DNA of 48,994 nt from positions 1-48,994 of the forward strand of contig DAIQOI010000016.1 in NCBI GenBank assembly GCA_036787955.1, read 5' to 3'. The stretch is from UBA2336 sp036787955. Its GTDB lineage: Bacteria > Bacteroidota > Bacteroidia > Cytophagales > Cyclobacteriaceae. The notes under the pieces were generated by a model. The model did not search any database and had not been told where the DNA came from. It saw only the letters and a list, made by a program, of their open reading frames with translations. Made by a program: the position numbers and the translations under genes. Positions 23,433 through 31,331 of the stretch are shown in pieces; position 1 is the stretch's first letter, and every line of letters starts with the position of its first letter.

Positions 23433-24344
23433 ATGGGTACACAGGAACGATTTCAGCATCTCAAGGCGCTGCGCCTCCGCAGGATAAAACTTGAACGTGC
23501 CGTAAAAGATACTATTTTCATCACTGCAGGTATTCTTTCGGCCTCCTTCGGGCTAAAGGGTTTTCTGTTGCCGAACAACTTCCTCGATGGCGGGGTAATG
23601 GGCATATCCCTGCTTGTGAATCAACTCACCGGCACCGACCTGTCGCTGCTGGTGGTTGTGCTCAACGTGCCGTTCATGATTATCGGCTATACACAGGTTT
23701 CGAAAATATTCGCGTTTAAAACTTTGGCGGCTATCCTGGGGCTGGCACTTGCGCTGTACTGGTTTGATTTCCCCATGATTACCAATGATGACCTGCTCAT
23801 CGCTTTCTTTGGCGGATTTTTTCTTGGTGCAGGTATCGGTTTATCCATACGCGGTGGCAGTGTGCTCGATGGCACCGAGGTGCTGGCTATCTATACCAGC
23901 CGTAAGACCACCCTTACGGTAGGCGATATTATTTTGGCACTCAACATTGTAATTTTTTCGGTTGCCGCTTATCTCATCAACATCGAAATAGCGCTGTATG
24001 CCATTCTCACGTATCTGGTGGCTTCCAAAACAGTTGATTTTGTGGTTCACGGTATTGAAGAATACACCAGCGTGATGATTGTTTCGGAAAAGAGCGAGGA
24101 AATAAAGGATGCCATCATTAACCGTATGGGCAGGGGTGTAACTGTGCTGAAAGGGCAGAGCGGCTTTGGTAAAACCGGTCATAAAGCAAAGGAGATGGAT
24201 GTGATTTTTTCTGTAATCACACGCCTGGAACTTCAGAAGCTAAAGACTGAAATTTCAAAAATAGATGAGCACGCCTTTGTGGTGGAAAACAGCATCAACG
24301 ATGTAAAGGGCGGCATGATCAAAAAACGGCCACTGCATGATTAA
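23433..24344 (+). CDS. YitT family membrane protein (YitT membrane domain plus DUF2179)
   Basis: A 303-residue protein. Five to six membrane segments (about 25-190) include FGLKGFLLPNNFLDGGVMGISLL and GGFFLGAGIGLSIRGGSVLDGTEVLAIY. A cytoplasmic DUF2179 domain follows: EEYTSVMIVSEKSEEIKDAI, MGRGVTVLKGQSGF and VENSINDVKGG at the end. The family is widespread and its function is unknown. ATG at 23433 (MGTQERFQHL) is preferred over TTG-type starts upstream. TATTTTG, one base short of the -7 consensus, lies just before the start. The preceding 133 bases hold no gene. Confidence 0.88.
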   Translation: MGTQERFQHLKALRLRRIKLERAVKDTIFITAGILSASFGLKGFLLPNNFLDGGVMGISLLVNQLTGTDLSLLVVVLNVPFMIIGYTQVSKIFAFKTLAAILGLALALYWFDFPMITNDDLLIAFFGGFFLGAGIGLSIRGGSVLDGTEVLAIYTSRKTTLTVGDIILALNIVIFSVAAYLINIEIALYAILTYLVASKTVDFVVHGIEEYTSVMIVSEKSEEIKDAIINRMGRGVTVLKGQSGFGKTGHKAKEMDVIFSVITRLELQKLKTEISKIDEHAFVVENSINDVKGGMIKKRPLHD

Positions 24345-24356
24345 AAGGTATTCGGG

Positions 24357-24701
24357 TCATCTTTTTATAAAATCTTTTTTACTTAAATCCCAGTAATTCG
24401 GATTGGTGTCTTCGGTAAGCTGATTCCAGTAGTCGGGCGTAACTCTCCGTCCGTCAGGGGTGCGCAGCTCACGGTTGTACACCTTTACCACCGGATTAAA
24501 TGTTACATCGGGCGTGAGCAACGTGTAGGTTATCTGTTTTCCCTCCTGCGGGGGGTCCTGCTCAAGTCGTGTTTCCACGCGGTTGAATCGCAGCAATTGC
24601 TGAAGAAAATCTGCGCGTTGCCGGCTAATGCCCGATTCAATTACCCGATAATTAATACCGTCTATTTCCCTGGTTACATGTTCAAACTTATGCAATCCCA
24701 T
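24357..24701 (-). CDS. Small unknown protein at the 3' end of the nuo operon
   Basis: A 114-residue soluble, charged protein without membrane segment or signal peptide. I do not recognise a family. Its N-terminus (MGLHKFEHVTREIDGINYRV) and centre (RADFLQQLLRFNRVETRLE) suggest an alpha/beta fold; the C-terminal half contains TPDVTFNPVVKVYNRELRTP and WNQLTEDTNPNYWDL. It begins inside nuoN (14-base overlap) in another frame and ends the operon, so it is translated with complex I genes. A role in complex I assembly or control is inference from position only. It ends 12 bases from the convergent YitT gene, with no terminator visible. Confidence 0.75.
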   Translation of the reverse strand: MGLHKFEHVTREIDGINYRVIESGISRQRADFLQQLLRFNRVETRLEQDPPQEGKQITYTLLTPDVTFNPVVKVYNRELRTPDGRRVTPDYWNQLTEDTNPNYWDLSKKDFIKR

Positions 24702-26118
24702 ACAACCATCCGTTTATCAGTTCGCGCATGTACTCAAAAATATTTCCTGCAAATCCGATAATCAATATGCCGGCCACGCACACCACCAATGATATTTTCA
24801 TGGGCAGTGAGCTAACCAGTGCCGGAACAGGCTGGCTGCTTACTTCAATAAACATCGCCTTCACCACAAGCAAATAATAATAAAGAGAGATGACGGCATT
24901 CAGCACCGCGATGCCCAGCAGCACGTAATAACCGCGTTCGGCAACCGCTGCAAAAAGGAAAAATTTTCCGAAAAACCCGGCCAGTGGCGGAATGCCCGCC
25001 AGTGAAAATAAAGCCAGCAGCATTACCACACTCAGCTTCGGGTTGGTGGAATAAAAGCCGTTGTAATCAGAAAGGTTGATTTTTCCGGTTTGATTTTCAA
25101 CTACAGTTATCACCCCAAAAGCTGCAAGGTTGGAAAACAGATATATTACCACAAAATAAAGAACGGAAGTTACACCAATCACATCGGCCTGTAATACACC
25201 CAGCATGATAAAGCCGGCCTGTGCAATGGATGAAAACGCAAGAAAACGTTTGAGGTTTTGCTGACGCAGTGCGAACAGATTGCCCAGGGTCATGGTAAGT
25301 GCAGCCACCACATAAATTACATCGCTCCACCAGCCTGCAGCACTGCGCAATACAGTTAACAGCAACAAAACAAGCACAAAAACCGATGCACCTTTTGAGA
25401 TAACCGACAAATAGGCCGTGTTGGCCGTAGGGCTGCCTTCATACACATCGGCCGTCCAGAGGTGGAAGGGTACCAGGCTGATTTTGAATGCAATGCCCGA
25501 TAGCAGGAAAACGATGCCCAATAACGCAAGGGGCGAACTGTGAAACTCGAATTGATGAAAATACAATGAGGTGCCTGTGGCATAGAGCAGCGACAGCCCG
25601 AAAAGCAAAACAGCCGATGAGAAAGCTGAAGACAATATAAGCTTGATTCCAGCCTCTGCCGATTTGTGCTGATAATACTCAAAAGCCGATACGGCTGCTA
25701 TGGGAAGGGTGAGTAGTTCAAGTCCCAGATAAAACATCAGAAAATGCCCGGCCGAAATGAGATAGGAGGCTCCGATAAGGCTCGAAAGTATGAGCAGATA
25801 AAATTCTGTAACGCGGTTATGCAGGGCTGGCTTGCGCAGCCATGTTTCACTCTGCAGAAGTACAAGCCACACACCAACCTGCAGGATGTTTTTCATAAAA
25901 ATCCGCAGGCTGTCGGTAACATACATGCCGCCAAACAACGCGCCCTCCTCTGCGGGTATGAAACCTGCCACAACCAAAATACCCGTAAGCCAGATGGCAA
26001 TGTTTGGGATCAGATGTTTTTGTTGTTCGTTAAAAGCAATCTCGCAAAACAATATTGCCACTGCGCTGAAAACCAGCAGCCACTCATGGCGCATCAGCAA
26101 CAGTTCGTGGGGGCTCAT
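24688..26118 (-). CDS. nuoN: NADH-quinone oxidoreductase subunit N
   Basis: A 476-residue antiporter-like membrane subunit of complex I with about 14 helices. Family marks are MFYLGLELLTLPIAAVSAFEY near residue 126 (with the key Glu), FKISLVPFHLWTADVYEGSPT, and KRFLAFSSIAQAGFIMLG, plus GIPPLAGFFGKFFLF. It helps couple electron transfer to proton pumping. It follows nuoM by 16 bases and overlaps the small unknown gene downstream by 14 bases. Confidence 0.96.
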   Translation of the reverse strand: MSPHELLLMRHEWLLVFSAVAILFCEIAFNEQQKHLIPNIAIWLTGILVVAGFIPAEEGALFGGMYVTDSLRIFMKNILQVGVWLVLLQSETWLRKPALHNRVTEFYLLILSSLIGASYLISAGHFLMFYLGLELLTLPIAAVSAFEYYQHKSAEAGIKLILSSAFSSAVLLFGLSLLYATGTSLYFHQFEFHSSPLALLGIVFLLSGIAFKISLVPFHLWTADVYEGSPTANTAYLSVISKGASVFVLVLLLLTVLRSAAGWWSDVIYVVAALTMTLGNLFALRQQNLKRFLAFSSIAQAGFIMLGVLQADVIGVTSVLYFVVIYLFSNLAAFGVITVVENQTGKINLSDYNGFYSTNPKLSVVMLLALFSLAGIPPLAGFFGKFFLFAAVAERGYYVLLGIAVLNAVISLYYYLLVVKAMFIEVSSQPVPALVSSLPMKISLVVCVAGILIIGFAGNIFEYMRELINGWLYGIA

Positions 26119-26134
26119 AACGATATAAAGGTTT

Positions 26135-27607
26135 TCATTTCAGATACACATTCAGGTTATCACGGATCAATTCGGCAAGCCACACAGGCACCAGGCCGAT
26201 AACAAACAATGCGGCAACCAGCACACCTGTGGATAATTTTTCGTGCCATGCTGCCGGCTGGTAAAGCGCTGCATCAGCCGGGCGTAAAGTTCCCATCAGC
26301 AGCTGTCCAACCACACGTAATATATAAACGGCTGTAATCACTATGGAAGAAACGGCTACGATGGTAAGCACCCTGTGGAATACATCGCTATTTTTCCACG
26401 CCCCGAAGAATATGGTGAGTTCGGCAGCAAAACCGCTTAGTCCGGGTAAACCCAGTGAAGCCAGACCGGCAATCATGTAGCACACGGAAAGGAACGGCAT
26501 CGCTTTGAGCAGTCCGCCCATTTCGGGCACAAGCCGGGTATGCGTACGGCTGTAAATCATACCGATCAGTGCAAAGAAAAGCGCTGTCATCAGCCCGTGC
26601 GACACCATCTGCAATACGGCACCGGTCAGGGCCGTTCCGTTCAGCATCAACAGGGCAAAAAGCACCAGCCCGCAATGGCTCACCGATGAATAGGCATTGA
26701 TATATTTCAAATCGGTTTGGCCAATAACACCCAGTGCACCATATACAATAGATACACCTGTGAGCAGCAGAAAAATCCACGCCTGGTGGTGTGCCGCATC
26801 CGGAAATAAACCGATGGCCACTTTCAGACAGCCGTACCCGCCCAGCTTCATCAGCACACCGGCATGCAGCATGGAAACGGCTGTAGGCGCAGAGCTGTGC
26901 CCGTCAGGCGACCAGGTGTGGAGCGGAAACAAGGCGCCAATAACGCCAAATCCTACAAACACAAACGGGAAAAACAGGTGTTGGATGTCGCTGTCAAAAT
27001 GCTGATTCAGTAACTCAGGAAGCGAGAAAGAATGATGACCACCCACATCCGAATGAAAATAAATACCCAGCAGGCCTATGATGAGTATGGCCGAGCCGCC
27101 CATGAGCATCAGGGTAAGCTTCATGGCGCTATACTCTTTCGGGCCGCTGCCCCAGATACCAATGAGCAGGTACATGGGTATAACAGCCAGTTCAAAGAAC
27201 AGAAACATTACAAACAAATCGAGCGAGATGAAAAAGCCGAAAGTGCCCGTAGCCAGAATGATAAGCGAAGCGAAAAATTCGCGGTAGCGGTACGTTACAT
27301 CCCAGCTGGCCAGCACACCGGTAAAAATCACAATGGCTGTGAGCACAATCATGGCCACGGCAATTCCATCAACGCCGGTATAGAAGTGAATATGCAGCGA
27401 TGGAAACCATGACCGGTTATCGGTAAATAAAAATGGTTCGGTATTTCCAACTGCACGCTCGTGGATGTAGGCAAAGAGCAGATAAAACGAGAGCAGCAAC
27501 TGGATGCTCATGCCCAGCAGGGAAGCCAATCGGGCTTGTGCGGGGGTTCGAGTAAAAATCACCGCAAGGGCTGTTAAGGCAGGAACGATAATGATGGCGT
27601 ACAACAT
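26135..27607 (-). CDS. nuoM: NADH-quinone oxidoreductase subunit M
   Basis: A 490-residue antiporter-like subunit of complex I. Conserved stretches include FFELAVIPMYLLIGIWG, FGVIGALFPLHTWSPDGHSSAPT, LKYINAYSSVSHCGLVLFA and GLPGLSGFAAELTIFFG. Around 14 membrane helices are expected. It starts one base after the nuoL stop (27609), so the two are tightly linked in the operon. It catalyses no chemistry itself but carries one of the proton channels. Confidence 0.97.
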   Translation of the reverse strand: MLYAIIIVPALTALAVIFTRTPAQARLASLLGMSIQLLLSFYLLFAYIHERAVGNTEPFLFTDNRSWFPSLHIHFYTGVDGIAVAMIVLTAIVIFTGVLASWDVTYRYREFFASLIILATGTFGFFISLDLFVMFLFFELAVIPMYLLIGIWGSGPKEYSAMKLTLMLMGGSAILIIGLLGIYFHSDVGGHHSFSLPELLNQHFDSDIQHLFFPFVFVGFGVIGALFPLHTWSPDGHSSAPTAVSMLHAGVLMKLGGYGCLKVAIGLFPDAAHHQAWIFLLLTGVSIVYGALGVIGQTDLKYINAYSSVSHCGLVLFALLMLNGTALTGAVLQMVSHGLMTALFFALIGMIYSRTHTRLVPEMGGLLKAMPFLSVCYMIAGLASLGLPGLSGFAAELTIFFGAWKNSDVFHRVLTIVAVSSIVITAVYILRVVGQLLMGTLRPADAALYQPAAWHEKLSTGVLVAALFVIGLVPVWLAELIRDNLNVYLK

Positions 27608-27608
27608 A

Positions 27609-29468
27609 CTACCTTGTTATGAGCATCAGCATAAAAACAAGTGCTACGGCTCCGGCTATAAACACCCATGCATATTGCTGTACCTGTCCCGATTGTACGG
27701 GTTTGATTTTTTCAGCAACACGCTTCGTTAGCCATGCCAGCGTATTCATAAATCCATCTACCACATGGCGGTCAAACCAGGCAACGGGCAAAGCCAGCCT
27801 TTGAAAAATGATTTTTTTGGTAATGAAGATGTATAGTTCATCAATGTAAAATTTATTGTATAGCAGCTTATAGAAAGTTTTTGGCTGCAGCCTGCGATCC
27901 GATTTCTTCAGATACAGCACACCCGAACAAACAATCCCTACAAGGGCTGCACCAACCGAAATCCAGGGCACAAACTCAATATGTGAGGTTGCTTCACCGA
28001 CAAATGTACCCTGCATATAATGATCAAACGGAATAAACCCGGCCGCTACAGATGCCAAGGCAAGTATGAACATCGGTATCGTCATTAACAACGGAGCACT
28101 GTGCGTGTGCAGGTCCTTTTGCCGATACCAGAATATGGCAAAGTACAACCGGAACATATAAAAAGCAGTAATCGCTGCACCGGTAAGCGCAACAACGAAA
28201 TGCAAAGAAGAGTAGTGATATACTGTGCTTAAGATTTCATCTTTACTGAAGAAACCAGCAAAGGGCGGAACGCCGGCAATCGCCAGGCAGCCGGTAAGAA
28301 AAAGAACATGCGTGAGCGGCAAGGCCCTGCGCAAGCCACCCATTTGGAAAATATCCTGGGTGTGCACTGCATGAATGATGGCACCGGCACCAAGGAAGAG
28401 CAGGGCTTTGAAAAAGGCATGCGTAAACAAATGAAACAGTGCCGGGCTGTATCCGCCTGCACCCAGCGCCAGCATCATATAGCCAATCTGCGACATGGTG
28501 GAATAGGCCAGTATGCGTTTGATGTCGGTTTGTGTGCAAGCAATAACGGCAGCAAAGAGCAACGAAAAAGCACCCGTAAAAGCAATCAAATCGAGAATCT
28601 GAGGTGCAAAGGCAATGTAAAGCGGATAAAGTCGTGCCACCAGAAAAACTCCGGCCACTACCATGGTGGCAGCATGAATGAGTGCCGATACGGGTGTTGG
28701 ACCTTCCATCGCATCGGGCAGCCAGATGTGCAGCGGAAACATGGCCGACTTGCCCGCACCACCCATAAAAATCAGCGCCATGGCCCAGGTTATGGAAGAA
28801 AGGCCGATAAAAGCAGCCTGTTCCATCAAATGGGTTTTTGTGGTTGACAGGCTGTTAAGCTCATCAACCTGAATGGTGCCGGTTAGTCCGGCCAACAACA
28901 AGATGCCGATAAGGAAGCCAAAATCGGCAAAACGGGTAACAATAAATGCCTTTTTGGCTGCTGCAACCGCTTCGGGCTTTTGATAGTAAAAGCCGATGAG
29001 CAGGTAAGATGATACTCCCACCAGTTCCCAGCACATGTATAGCTGGATGAGATTGGGTGCAGCAACCAATCCCAGCATGGAAAAACTAAACAACGAAAGG
29101 AATGCGAAGAAACGCGCATAACCTTTTTCGCCCTTCATGTAATCAACGCTGTAAATGAAAACCAGCAGCGATACGGTGGTTACCACGGTCATCATCATCA
29201 GCGTTAGTGCATTGACAGTAGCACCGGTTTCAACCCGGATATGTTCAGAAAGTTGTAGCCAGGTGAAGAAGCGGTGCTGGGATGCAGCCTGCTCTCCATG
29301 TTGGAAGTAGCGCCAGCCTTCAGTCCAGGTGATGAGGGTTGCAACACCCATGGCACCAACGGCAATCCAGCCGGCTGTGCGACCGCGCATCCAATGACCC
29401 GCCAGGGCGTTCACCGCAAAGGCGGCCAGCGGAAGAGTGAAAATCCATATAACCGGATGCAGATCCAT
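27609..29468 (-). CDS. nuoL: NADH-quinone oxidoreductase subunit L
   Basis: A 619-residue subunit, the distal antiporter of the membrane arm. It has CWELVGVSSYLLIGFYYQKP, GKSAMFPLHIWLPDAMEGPTPVSALIHAATMV, KRILAYSTMSQIGYMML, PFAGFFSKDEIL and a C-terminal lateral helix region. Length is normal for bacteria. Its ATG overlaps the nuoK stop by one base. C-terminal residues 520-590 hold the long amphipathic helix that runs along the arm. Confidence 0.97.
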   Translation of the reverse strand: MDLHPVIWIFTLPLAAFAVNALAGHWMRGRTAGWIAVGAMGVATLITWTEGWRYFQHGEQAASQHRFFTWLQLSEHIRVETGATVNALTLMMMTVVTTVSLLVFIYSVDYMKGEKGYARFFAFLSLFSFSMLGLVAAPNLIQLYMCWELVGVSSYLLIGFYYQKPEAVAAAKKAFIVTRFADFGFLIGILLLAGLTGTIQVDELNSLSTTKTHLMEQAAFIGLSSITWAMALIFMGGAGKSAMFPLHIWLPDAMEGPTPVSALIHAATMVVAGVFLVARLYPLYIAFAPQILDLIAFTGAFSLLFAAVIACTQTDIKRILAYSTMSQIGYMMLALGAGGYSPALFHLFTHAFFKALLFLGAGAIIHAVHTQDIFQMGGLRRALPLTHVLFLTGCLAIAGVPPFAGFFSKDEILSTVYHYSSLHFVVALTGAAITAFYMFRLYFAIFWYRQKDLHTHSAPLLMTIPMFILALASVAAGFIPFDHYMQGTFVGEATSHIEFVPWISVGAALVGIVCSGVLYLKKSDRRLQPKTFYKLLYNKFYIDELYIFITKKIIFQRLALPVAWFDRHVVDGFMNTLAWLTKRVAEKIKPVQSGQVQQYAWVFIAGAVALVFMLMLITR

Positions 29469-29779
29469 CAGTATTTCATTTCATTTGCTTTTTCCACATC
29501 TACCGAGCGGATGTTGCGGTACAGATTAATGAAAATGGCGATGGCCACTGCCGCTTCGGCTGCGGCTACAGCGATAATAAACATGGCGAAAAACAAACCG
29601 CTCGTTTGCTGATAAAGATAGCGGTCGGCTATTACCAGATTGATGTTAACGGCATTCAGCATCAACTCAATACCGATAAGCATAGTAACCAGGTTTTTGC
29701 GGGTTAAAAAACCATACATGCCGGTGAAGAACATCAGGGCAGCGAAGATAAGCAGGTGGTGTACAGGTATTGCGGTCAT
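29468..29779 (-). CDS. nuoK: NADH-quinone oxidoreductase subunit K
   Basis: A 103-residue, three-helix subunit. Typical stretches are GFLTRKNLVTMLIGIELMLNAVNINLV, with the key Glu in IGIELMLN, and AAAEAAVAIAIFINLYR with a second Glu. It overlaps nuoJ by 4 bases (ATGA) and nuoL by one base, so the three are translationally coupled. It forms part of the proton path near the quinone chamber. Confidence 0.97.
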   Translation of the reverse strand: MTAIPVHHLLIFAALMFFTGMYGFLTRKNLVTMLIGIELMLNAVNINLVIADRYLYQQTSGLFFAMFIIAVAAAEAAVAIAIFINLYRNIRSVDVEKANEMKY

Positions 29780-30294
29780 GCGGCAGGCGGGTTGCGTTTG
29801 GCTATAACGATGGCGCCCGCCAGTGCAGCGAGCAGCACAATGCTGATAACTTCAAAGGGCAGCACATAGCCGCCATCGGCGTAACTGAGCAGCGTTCTGC
29901 CGATGTAGTTCATTGAAACTTCGGGGCGTGGACCATCAGTTTGCTGGAAGACGTAGGCGTTGATGGCAAAAGCGGTAAGCAGAAAAGAAGCAATAACCAG
30001 AGCCAGCGATGCTACGGTTTTAAGCGGTGAGGGCTTTTCGAGTTTTTCGTTGATATCGGAGGTGAGGAGAATAGAAAAGATGATCAACACCACAATGCCG
30101 CCCGCATACACGAGCAGTTGCACAGCAGCCAGGAAGTAGTAGTCAACCATAAAATAAAAAGCGGCAGTACCGGCCAAGGCAAAGAGCAGGTACACGGCTG
30201 CGCGCAAAATTCTGCGGGATGTAACAGCCGCTACCGAGGCAGCCAGCACCAGTGCAGCAAAAAAATAGAACAGGTATGTGCCGATGCTGTTCAT
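29776..30294 (-). CDS. nuoJ: NADH-quinone oxidoreductase subunit J
   Basis: A 172-residue subunit with five membrane helices. RRILRAAVYLLFALAGTAAFY near residue 27 and FLAAVQLLVYAGGIVVLIIFSILLT are family hallmarks, and the end LPFEVISIVLLAALAGAIVIAKR is typical. It overlaps nuoI by 4 bases and nuoK by 4 bases. The middle loop (about 95-135) is longer and less conserved than the helices. Confidence 0.96.
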   Translation of the reverse strand: MNSIGTYLFYFFAALVLAASVAAVTSRRILRAAVYLLFALAGTAAFYFMVDYYFLAAVQLLVYAGGIVVLIIFSILLTSDINEKLEKPSPLKTVASLALVIASFLLTAFAINAYVFQQTDGPRPEVSMNYIGRTLLSYADGGYVLPFEVISIVLLAALAGAIVIAKRNPPAA

Positions 30295-30767
30295 TTGATG
30301 CCGTCCATGATTTTGGAGCCGGGTTTGTTCAGGATTTTGGTGAGTTGGGAACGGTCGAATACCGCGTGTTCAAACGTATTGGCCATTTTAATCGCATCGG
30401 TAGGACAGGCCGGAATACACAGGCCGCACATGGTGCACATCTGCAGGTGGTACACAAACTTATCGAGCGCCTTTACCTTGCGGCCGTCAACGTCCACCTT
30501 TTTCGATATGATTTCGATGGTTCCGTTGGGGCAGGCCACTTCGCAGGCCGAGCATCCTGTACAGCGGTGCTCGTTGTTTTCGTTGTGGATGAGCACCACT
30601 TCACCGCGGAAGCGCTCAAACATTTTCAGTGTAGCGCGGTTTTCAGGGTACTGCTGGGTGATGATTTCTTTGGGATGAACAAAATAATACCCTGTAACCG
30701 ATAGCCCTTTGATAAGGGACCGCAGGCCAAAAACAATATCCCGGAAGTAGTTTACAATGGCGCGCAT
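30291..30767 (-). CDS. nuoI: NADH-quinone oxidoreductase subunit I (two 4Fe-4S clusters)
   Basis: A 158-residue hydrophilic subunit carrying clusters N6a and N6b. The two motifs are CTGCSACEVACP and CTMCGLCIPACP. It starts MRAIVNYFRDIVFGLRSLIKG, and the ATG at 30767 is preferred over an upstream in-frame ATT/ATG extension that reaches toward the queD promoter. It is the first gene of this nuoIJKLMN operon. nuoH, which precedes nuoI in most bacteria, is not here: queD lies divergently 78 bases away. The complex must be completed from another locus. Confidence 0.95.
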   Translation of the reverse strand: MRAIVNYFRDIVFGLRSLIKGLSVTGYYFVHPKEIITQQYPENRATLKMFERFRGEVVLIHNENNEHRCTGCSACEVACPNGTIEIISKKVDVDGRKVKALDKFVYHLQMCTMCGLCIPACPTDAIKMANTFEHAVFDRSQLTKILNKPGSKIMDGIK

Positions 30768-30830
30768 GGCTGTGGGGCTTGCGATGTTAAATATACCAAA
30801 TGCCAAGAAAATCACACCCGTTTATTTTAC

Positions 30831-30838
30831 TAACTTCG
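30831..30838 (+). promoter_or_regulatory. Candidate -7 box of queD (TAACTTCG)
   Basis: TAACTTCG has one mismatch to TAnnTTTG and ends 7 bases before the queD ATG, implying a very short or absent leader. No TTTG -33 box is evident. Confidence 0.35.
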
Positions 30839-30845
30839 CGCTGCC

Positions 30846-31274
30846 ATGCTAAGTGTTACCAAGATATTTCGTTTTGAAGCGGCCCATGTTATTCATGGCT
30901 ATCCGGGCAAGTGCTCGCGCATCCACGGGCATTCGTACGAGTTGCAGGTTACGGTGGCACTGCGCCATGCGCCTGAGGGCTACCTGCCGGGAACCGGCAT
31001 GGTAATGGATTTTGGCGATTTGAAACGGATGGTCAACGATAAGGTCATCCGCCAGCTTGATCATAAGTTTATCGTTTCGCAGGCCTGCCTCAACGACCGA
31101 AAATACAATGTGGGGCAGGACGAGCTGGTGGTTATGGAGGTAGAGCCTACGGCCGAAAACATACTGGAATGGCTGAGCCGGGAAATCAGGGCCGTGCTTC
31201 CGCAGAACATTTCCCTGCAGCATCTGCGCCTTTATGAAACGAAAGATTCGTTTGCAGAGTGGAACAATCAGTAA
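30846..31274 (+). CDS. queD: 6-carboxytetrahydropterin synthase QueD
   Basis: QueD makes 6-carboxytetrahydropterin from dihydroneopterin triphosphate, an early step to queuosine. The 142-residue product has zinc ligands His in FEAAH (near residue 14) and the pair in RIHGHSY, with the catalytic Cys just before in KCSRIHGHSYELQV. A second conserved block is MVMDFGDLK and LDHKFIV, and PTAENILEWL follows. Some family members act in tetrahydrobiopterin synthesis instead, but the Cys pattern fits QueD. Single gene; its stop overlaps the far end of the terminator of the convergent prp operon. Confidence 0.92.
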   Translation: MLSVTKIFRFEAAHVIHGYPGKCSRIHGHSYELQVTVALRHAPEGYLPGTGMVMDFGDLKRMVNDKVIRQLDHKFIVSQACLNDRKYNVGQDELVVMEVEPTAENILEWLSREIRAVLPQNISLQHLRLYETKDSFAEWNNQ

Positions 31275-31305
31275 AAAAGCATGGCAGTTATAAACCACCA
31301 TGCTT
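31271..31305 (-). terminator. Intrinsic terminator of the prpBCD operon
   Basis: Read on the minus strand, AAGCATGG (31305-31298) pairs with CCATGCTT (31284-31277) over eight pairs around a 13-base loop, and T residues follow to 31273. It lies 26 bases beyond the prpD stop. On the plus strand no T-run follows, so it serves mainly prpBCD. Confidence 0.8.
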
Positions 31306-31331
31306 GTTGGTCATTCTTAAAAGGCTGCTGA

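Noticed and set aside
28308..28847. Long open frames antisense to nuoL
   Set aside because: They mirror nuoL codons, have no recognisable domain and lack promoter sites.
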